From assembly GCA_014058105.1 (NCBI GenBank), contig JACGCM010002684.1, forward strand, positions 124,001 to 188,000: a stretch of 64,000 nucleotides of DNA, given 5' to 3'. This stretch comes from Kingdonia uniflora. Lineage: Eukaryota > Streptophyta > Magnoliopsida > Ranunculales > Circaeasteraceae. Under the pieces are notes generated by a model. The model did no database searches, was not told the DNA's origin, and saw nothing but the letters and a program-made list of their open reading frames with translations. The position numbers and the translations under genes were made by a program. This document shows positions 58,061 through 64,000 of this stretch, piece by piece. The stretch's first letter is position 1. Each line of letters opens with the position of its first letter.

Positions 58061-59300
58061 AACAGCCTCTCATGAAGGTAACTTCGTATCCGCAAATAGT
58101 ATTTCCGCATATCTGAGTTCGCCTTAGATTGTTGACTCGGGTGCAAACGATAATATGACGGGTATATCTTCTTTTTTCTAGTCTTATGCTTCTAGTTCAT
58201 GGCGACAGACTATTCGTCTTGCCAATGAAAATGAGACTCCTATTGCAGGGAAGGGTTGTATCCCGATTACAGATTCCCTTTCTTTAACAGATTCCCTTTC
58301 TTCATGTCCCTCAGTTGGATACTAATCTTCTTTCTGCTAGTAAAATTACCAAAAATAAAAACTGCAGTATAACTTTCTTTCCTGATTATGTTGTGATTAT
58401 GTTGTTTTTCAGGATTTGGTGTCACGGAAGATGATTGGTAGTAGACGTGAAGAGGGTGACCTTTATTTCCTGGATGGACATATCTCTTCTATTTTCTCTC
58501 AAGCTTTCCAGTTAAAGTCTATGTCTAGTAGTGAAAATATAAAGCGGGTACTACGCTGGCATCACCGCTTAAGTCATATTTCCTTTGAGTATCTACGTTA
58601 TCTGTTTCTGTCTAGCTTTTCTAAAGTATTCATGTCTGATTTTTCTTGTGAGACGTGTGAACTGGCTAAACATCGTTGTAGCATGTATCCGTTGAGTATT
58701 ATTAATAAAACTTCTTCTTGTTTTGATATTATACATTAGGATGTTAAGGATCCTGTCCCCGTTACCTCTAGTTTAGGATTTCGTTATTTGTGTTGTTCAT
58801 TGACGATTTTTCGAGGTATACCTAGCTTATTTGATGAAATCCAAAGATGAGGTCTCCTCTATTTTCTAGACATTCACCGCAATGGTTTGTACTCAATTTG
58901 GGAAAACTATTAAAGTTTTTCATTTCGATCAGGGTGGGGAATTTATATCCCATGGTCTTCGCAAATTCTGCAATGTCAATGGCATTGAGCATCAAACCTC
59001 TAATACGAAAACTCCGCAGTCATATTCTTGATCTTGCTCGTGCTGTGTCTATTGGCATAAATGTCCCCTCGCGTTTTTTGGTGTGACGTTCTTACGGCAG
59101 TGTTTCTTATTAACCGATTTCCATCTAGAGTTCTTGGTTTTCGCACCCCGTATTCTATTCTTTATCCTGATCGTTCCACTCAGATTCCACCTCGTGTTTT
59201 TGGGTGTGTATGTTTCGTCAAAGTCACTGGGTCAACCTCTAAACTAGATCCTCTTGCCTTGAAATGTGTATTCCTGGGTCACTCTCATGCTCATAAGGGT
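58061..59300 (+). pseudogene. Protease and integrase of copia element 1 (decayed)
   Basis: Protease motif IVDSGANDNMTG (58125-58165) includes the DSGA active site, preceded by a stop. The GAG-pre-integrase block is LRWHHRLSHISFEYLRYL, with HHCC continuing to CETCELAKHR. The integrase core is split among frames: VFHFDQGGEFIS (58920), HGLRKFCNVNGIEHQTSN and AFFGVTFLRQCFL. Several stops and frameshifts occur, including one after the His/Cys domain at 58738. Confidence 0.8.
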
Positions 59301-59899
59301 TATAGGTGCTTCTATCCCTCATCCCGTCGTCATTTTACCTTTATGGACGTTACTTTCTTTGAACACGCTCCGTTCTTTACGGGCAGTGTTCTCTCTCAGG
59401 GGGGAGTGTTTTCCATTTCGTCCTCTTCCTTTAGAAGATTTATTTTCTCCTCCTTCAGATTCACTTTCGTTAAGTGTTCCATGTGAGTCTGTAATCCCAC
59501 TTTTAGTTTCACCTTCAGTTTCACGTCTTTTACAGGTTTATACTCGACGACATCCAGGACGTTAGCCTCATAAACCAGATTGCCAAGCATCCTCTATAGC
59601 TCCAGGTCTGCCACCTGCCACCGATTCACTTTATCAGGTATTAAGCCATCTCCTACCGCTTCTATACCAGTTACTTTGATAATGATTCACCTGTTTCTCA
59701 TAGTGATGATGATAGACCGATTAATATTCAGAAAGAGAAGCATTAATGTAGGGAAGCCTGATAGATATTCAGATACAACGTTTTATTTTATCACTGATTA
59801 TACTTCAGATCATCGTTTATCTCCTACTTATAAAGCTTTTTTAGTTTCTCTCTCTTTGGTTGATATGCCACGTACAATGGCAGATGCGTTAACCAAACC

Positions 59900-60600
59900 T
59901 TATTAGAAGGTTGCGATGTTGGAAGAATTACATGCATTGTATATCAATAATACCTGGTCATTGGTTTCTTTTCCGCCTAGACGTACATCAGTCGGATGCA
60001 TATGGGTGTTTTCGGTTAAAAAAAATCCAGATGGAACGATTAGCAGGTACAAGGCTCGGTTAGTTGCCAAGGGGTATGCACAGATACATGGTGCTGATTA
60101 TCAGGAGACGTTTCCTCCTGTGGCCAAGATGAATACTATTCAAGTCTTCTCTATTGCTACGTCTAAATCTTAGCCCCTTTTCTAGATGGATGTAAAGAAT
60201 GCCCTTCTAAATAGAATATTGCAGGAAGAGGTCTATATGTCTCCACCTCCAGGTTTTGCCCCGTTTCTGCTTTCGGCTTGGTATATAAACTAAAAAAGTC
60301 CATTTATGGGCTTAAGAAGTCTCCTCGTACTTGGGCTGATAAATTTGGTACTGCTATGATTGACTTTGGTTATGTTCCGAGTAGTGCTGACCATACAATG
60401 TTTCTTCGATATTCTGGTAAGAAGACTGTTGCATTGCTTGTCTATGTTAACAATATTGTTATTACAGGAGATGATATTTAGGGTATTAGTTACCTGAAAT
60501 CTTATATTTGTACCCGCTTTTAGGTGAAGGATCTCGGTCCCTTGCATTATTTCCTGAATTTGAAGTTGTTCGTTCTAGTTCCAGTATTTTTATCTCTCAG
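59900..60600 (+). pseudogene. Reverse transcriptase of copia element 1 (catalytic box mutated)
   Basis: [60 protein letters not shown] and, after stops, LKKSIYGLKKSPRTWADKFG. The catalytic YVDD box reads YVNNIVITG at 60447-60473, so both catalytic Asp residues are Asn. A frame change lies at about 60280 and a stop at 60479. Confidence 0.88.
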
Positions 60601-61371
60601 AGAAAATACATTCTTGATTTTCTTTCTGCTTCAGGACAGGACAGCTTGCATGTCGTCCTACTTATACACCTTTAGAACTGAATCATCGCCTGGCCGACTT
60701 TGAGGGGGAGTTATTGGGGGACATTGGACAGTACCAACGGCTTCTTGGGAAGCTCCTCTATCTTTCTCTTACCCGTCCTGATATTGCATATGCGGTTGGA
60801 GTTCTTAGTCAGTTTATGCACAAGCCGCATCTTACACGTCTCCAAACAGTTATTCGTGTTCTTCGGTATCTCAAGGGATGTCCTGGTCGTGGCATTTTAT
60901 TTCGAGATCATGGTCATTCTCGAGTCGAGGCTTGGACTAATGCTGGCTATGCAAGTTCATTATCCGATTGTCGCTCCACTTCTGGGTATTGTACCACTAT
61001 TGTTGGTAATTTGGTTATATAGCGGAGTAAGAAACAAGATGTTGTTTCCAGGCCTAGTGTAGAAGCCGAGAACAGGGCCATGGCTCAAGGTGTTTGTGAG
61101 TTAATATGGCTTAAGCATCTTCTACAAGAGCTTCGGATATCGGTCTCTCTTCCTATGATGCTCTATTGCGACAACAAATCTGTTATTAGCATTTTGGTTA
61201 ATCCGGTGCAGCATGATCGTACCAAGCACATTGAGGTTGATAGGTACTTTATACATGAGAAGCTTAAATCTGGACAGATTCAGGCTCTCTATTTTTCTAC
61301 TCTACAGCAGCTTGCAGATTTTCTCACGAAGGTCGTTAGTAATAGATTTTCTCACGAAGGTCGTTAGTAGC
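60600..61371 (+). pseudogene. RNase H and C-terminus of copia element 1, with a 28-bp duplication
   Basis: It reads LLGKLLYLSLTRPDIAYAVG, VLRYLKGCPGRGILF, then EAWTNAGYASSLSDCRSTSG (the family Asp is Asn here), VEAENRAMAQGVCELIWL, and FIHEKLKSGQIQALYFSTLQ. At 61317-61372 GATTTTCTCACGAAGGTCGT occurs twice 28 bp apart, which shifts the frame just before the usual end (SKLGMYDIHVST in the other frame). Confidence 0.85.
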
Positions 61372-61426
61372 AGATTATTATCAGATGTTTTCTCCAAGCT
61401 GGGCATGTACGATATTCATGTTTCAA

Positions 61427-61438
61427 CAAGAGGGGCAA
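61427..61438 (+). promoter_or_regulatory. Polypurine tract of copia element 1
   Basis: AACAAGAGGGGCAA immediately before the 3' LTR is purine-rich as expected for plus-strand priming. Confidence 0.6.
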
Positions 61439-61578
61439 TATTAGCAAGGCTTCTTTTAGTCCCACATTGGTTATTTATAGAAGTAGTTTAATATCTTTCT
61501 CCTATATATAGATAATATGATGCAACCTAAATAATAAATTCAATAATAATATTTTTCTCTCTGTAATCTATATCTACA
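61439..61578 (+). repeat. 3' LTR of copia element 1
   Basis: 140 bp, starting TATTAGCAAGGC, ending ATATCTACA. It lacks ~9 bp (ATTTTATG region) relative to the 5' LTR and is followed by GTAAT. Confidence 0.9.
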
Positions 61579-61583
61579 GTAAT

Positions 61584-62687
61584 TGCCTAGAGTTCTCTAC
61601 CTTATGGGTTTTAATTGGTCTCTCCACTTTTCAGAAGAAATTTGTAATTAAATGTCATAAAATTTGATTTGGTGTTTGTCGTGACCCTAGAATCCTCTTC
61701 ACTTTCTAGCTTGCGTATCAGAGTTAAAAAAACAAACAAACAAGAGATCAATTTGGATAATTGTGATGACTATGCAAATATATGTTCATGTAGCTACTGA
61801 TGTAAGCTGAACCTCACAATGATGGCAATCCAGAATCTCGTATAACGAGGTTTCAACAAACCGGAGAGAAGGTTAGGAAGTTGACAAGGAAGAATATTCA
61901 ACAGATGTTTAGTATTCACCAATTTTAATGGTGAGTTACATTCAAATACAATAACCATAAATTTGGATCATAGATAATATGATTGAAAATCGCTTTAGCA
62001 ACCCTCTTGAAAATTTCCTTTGTAAGATTCCTTCTATTAAACTTGTCAAAGGAATTTCCATAGCAAGCTCAGGTGCTGGATTTTGTATTTTAGAAAGTCT
62101 TTCATGGTTGAATGACTTTATATAAAAAAAAAAACTTCCTAATATCTCAATCCAACTATATTAAATCCATTTCTGGTAACACTTCCAAGGAAACATTTAA
62201 CATAAAAGCTTGGGTAGATAACATGATTTTGCACGAGGATTCAGAGAAATGTAGAGCGAGACAAGAAACGAGTGGAGGAATGGAGACCAAGTTTCATCAA
62301 CAAGTTTTACAATGAGCAAAAATCATGAAAGGAAGTTGACGGGAAGAAATACCAAAGAGAACGAGACCTAGGAATAGAAGTTCATAGCCTCGCTCATCCT
62401 TGCTTTCTATGAAGAAAGAGGTCCAGAATTCAGCAGTAGCCTGGCTCATCCTTGTTTTCTATGTAGAAAGAGGTTCAAAATTCAGCAATAGGTATTGAGA
62501 GGATCTTTACAACAAAACTAAACCTACATATTTGATGTCGAGTTCTTTTTCAACCAAGAATGATGATGGAGGTATATATTTTGGTGGAGATATCAAGAAC
62601 TTGCACTTTTTCAAAAGGTTGGCAGCACCCTGAATATATAGTTCAGGGCAAGGAAACCACCTCAGGACGGTGCACCAAAGCCCACTC
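61584..62687. other. Spacer between the two copia elements
   Basis: About 1.1 kb without a recognised gene. At 62387 and 62439, GCCT(C/G)GCTCATCCTTG(C/T)TTTCTATG(A/T)AGAAAG-like segments are a 52-bp direct repeat. Confidence 0.5.
62387..62490. repeat. 52-bp tandem duplication
   Basis: Two copies, starting at 62387 and 62439, share CTCATCCTTG, TTTCTATG and AGAAAGAGGT; the differences are few. Confidence 0.85.
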
Positions 62688-64000
62688 TATTAGCAAGGCT
62701 ATTTTATGTTATTTTAGTCCCACATTGGTTATTCATATAAGTAGTTTACTATCTCTTTCCTATATATAGAGGGTATGATGTAACCTAAATAATCAATTCA
62801 ATAATAATATTTTTCTCTCTTTAATCTATTTCTACATGGTGTCAGAGCGAGTTATCGTTCAACACCCTCGCTGATCAAACTCGGCGGTGAGTTCGTTGGG
62901 AGGTAAAAAAAATTTAGGGTTACGACTTTCGTTCATGTTGGTCTGATTCACACCGCCGCTCTCTCTCTCTCTTTCCTCTGCTTTGAAGAACGACGATTAT
63001 CACTGTCCCTGGTAGCGTTATTCTGATCGCAACCTAAGCTTTCGCAAAAAAAAAAAAAAATTGTTTTTTGGATTCGGTCGCGAGATGCGATAGATGTTGA
63101 TCTGAATCTCAGATCTATTTGGTTTATTTGAGGTAATCGATCGCAATGGCTATCGGTGCGAGTCGAGTTCGAGTTCGATCGTTTCTTCGATTGGAACGAG
63201 TGAAGATGTCCAGTCCTTCAACTCTGTTCATGATAACCCATATATGAAGATTACCTCATAGCTATTAGATGGCTTGAATTATGTTCGATGGGCACAGTCC
63301 ACGAAATTGTTTATTGGTGGCCGTGGAAAGATAGGGTTTCTTCTTGGCATAGAAAAAGAACCTGCAAATCTGAAATATGCAAAGTGGTTCTTGGATGATT
63401 CGATGGTGAGAACTTGGTTGATTAATTCTATGCAGTCGACGATTTCAGTTGGATACTTATTCACAAACAATGCACATCTGATTTGGGAATCACTTCGTAA
63501 GGTATATTCTCAGCGAGAGAATAATTCTAGGATATTTCAACTTTCCAATGAAATTAGGAATTTTAAATAGGATACTCAGACTTTGGGGATGTATTATGCG
63601 AGACTTTGATTGAGTTCGGAAGAATTATTTCATTATGATAGCTTCATCGAGTGGCCAGCTGGTGCACCAAGTAAAAAAGTTCCTATTTCACATACGGTAG
63701 CAGAGATTTATGCAAAAATTGTGGAGAAGACTCGGGTGTTTCAGTTTCTTACGGGGCTCAATCCCGACTTTGAGTATGCACGAGTTCATCTACTTGACAG
63801 GACTCATTTCCCAACTCTTGAAGAGGCACATGCATATTGTTTCTCTTATCAGAGTCGTCGGTCACCTATGCCTCCTATCTCCCGGATTCCTTCAGAGACT
63901 TCTGCTATGGCTATTCATTATGCTTATCCGGCACCACCGTCAGTTCCTTCACAAACTTCACATACATCATCACCTAGCCTTTCTCCGTTACCAACGGCTT
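62688..64000 (+). mobile_element. Copia element 2, 5' part (runs off the window)
   Basis: LTR 62688-62836 begins TATTAGCAAGGC and ends TTTCTACA, followed by PBS TGGTGTCAGAGCGAG. The leader has the GAGTTCGTTGGGAGG block and a (T)n/(A)n tract. Gag follows (63147 onward) in several frames: LNYVRWAQSTKLFIGGRGKI, LINSMQSTISVGYLFTNNAH, SLRKVYSQRENNSRIFQLSN, a stop at 63568, then FIEWPAGAPSKKVP and SEEFPVFQF-type sequence up to LPTA at the end. It is less decayed than element 1 in places (for example, FIGGRGKIGF is open). Its 3' end and TSD lie outside. Confidence 0.9.

Larger units (their letters stand above)
56479..61583 (+). mobile_element. Ty1/copia retrotransposon with short LTRs, ~5.1 kb, decayed
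   Basis: Element 56484-61578 with LTRs of 149 and 140 bp, both starting TATTAGCAAGGC and ending TCTACA. The flanks are ATAAT and GTAAT, a 5-bp duplication with one mismatch. Order on the plus strand is gag, protease, integrase, RT, RNase H, the Ty1/copia order. A second copy of the same family starts at 62688. Many stops and frameshifts are present. Confidence 0.92.

Overview
The window is nuclear DNA from a plant, most likely a eudicot. It is AT-rich, and nearly every recognisable coding stretch belongs to a mobile element or is a broken copy of a plant gene. Only hints of intact host genes are visible. The species cannot be named from the sequence. Element boundaries below were read by eye from terminal motifs and target-site duplications (TSDs), and several are exact.

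Left part (1-6854): a pentatricopeptide-repeat (PPR) pseudogene lies between two ~176-bp direct repeats. Next to it is an intron-free cis-prenyltransferase pseudogene with three in-frame stops. A CACTA-type transposon end (CACTACAAGAAATA read on the minus strand) is at 6854. A complete 2.47-kb solo-LTR-like element (3687-6156, TSD TAGTG) has inserted beside it.

Two copies of one large Mutator-like (MULE) transposon region dominate the centre: 6855-15118 and ~37040-46665. Parts seen are a transposase C-terminus with SWIM finger and zinc knuckle (plus strand, copy 2 only), two antisense coiled-coil genes, a GRF zinc-finger gene, a small unknown gene, and a multi-exon minus-strand gene for a DUF1985-like plus Ulp1/C48-protease-like protein. 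Between the convergent genes lie head-to-head arrays of a 21-bp motif (core TTTGTCATTTGTT). In the plus-strand arm of copy 1 the higher-order repeat spacings are 96, 117, 138 and 158-159 bp, that is 96 plus multiples of 21. The gene set and motif arrays resemble Arabidopsis VANDAL transposons, where a DUF1985-type anti-silencing protein acts through short motifs in the element's own non-coding DNA. I consider this the best candidate for an undescribed system here. All of its genes are decayed in this window.

Between the two MULE copies is a ~12-kb Ty3/gypsy element (20236-32260, TSD GGATG). Its gag-pol is on the minus strand and a spliced-looking antisense ORF is on the plus strand, an arrangement known in the Tat lineage. 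A second copy of the solo-LTR family, inverted (34319-36815, TSD AATCA), sits inside a related LTR-like sequence.

Right part (46666-64000): mostly non-coding DNA, with a last-exon fragment of a glycolate/2-hydroxy-acid oxidase gene, a 1,018-bp non-autonomous hAT element (TSD GCTGGTAT) carrying the C-terminus of a ubiquitin-conjugating enzyme E2, and an Ole e 1/phylloplanin-like pseudogene with signal peptide. Last come two same-strand copies of a short-LTR Ty1/copia family, one near complete (56484-61578) and one running off the end (62688 onward).
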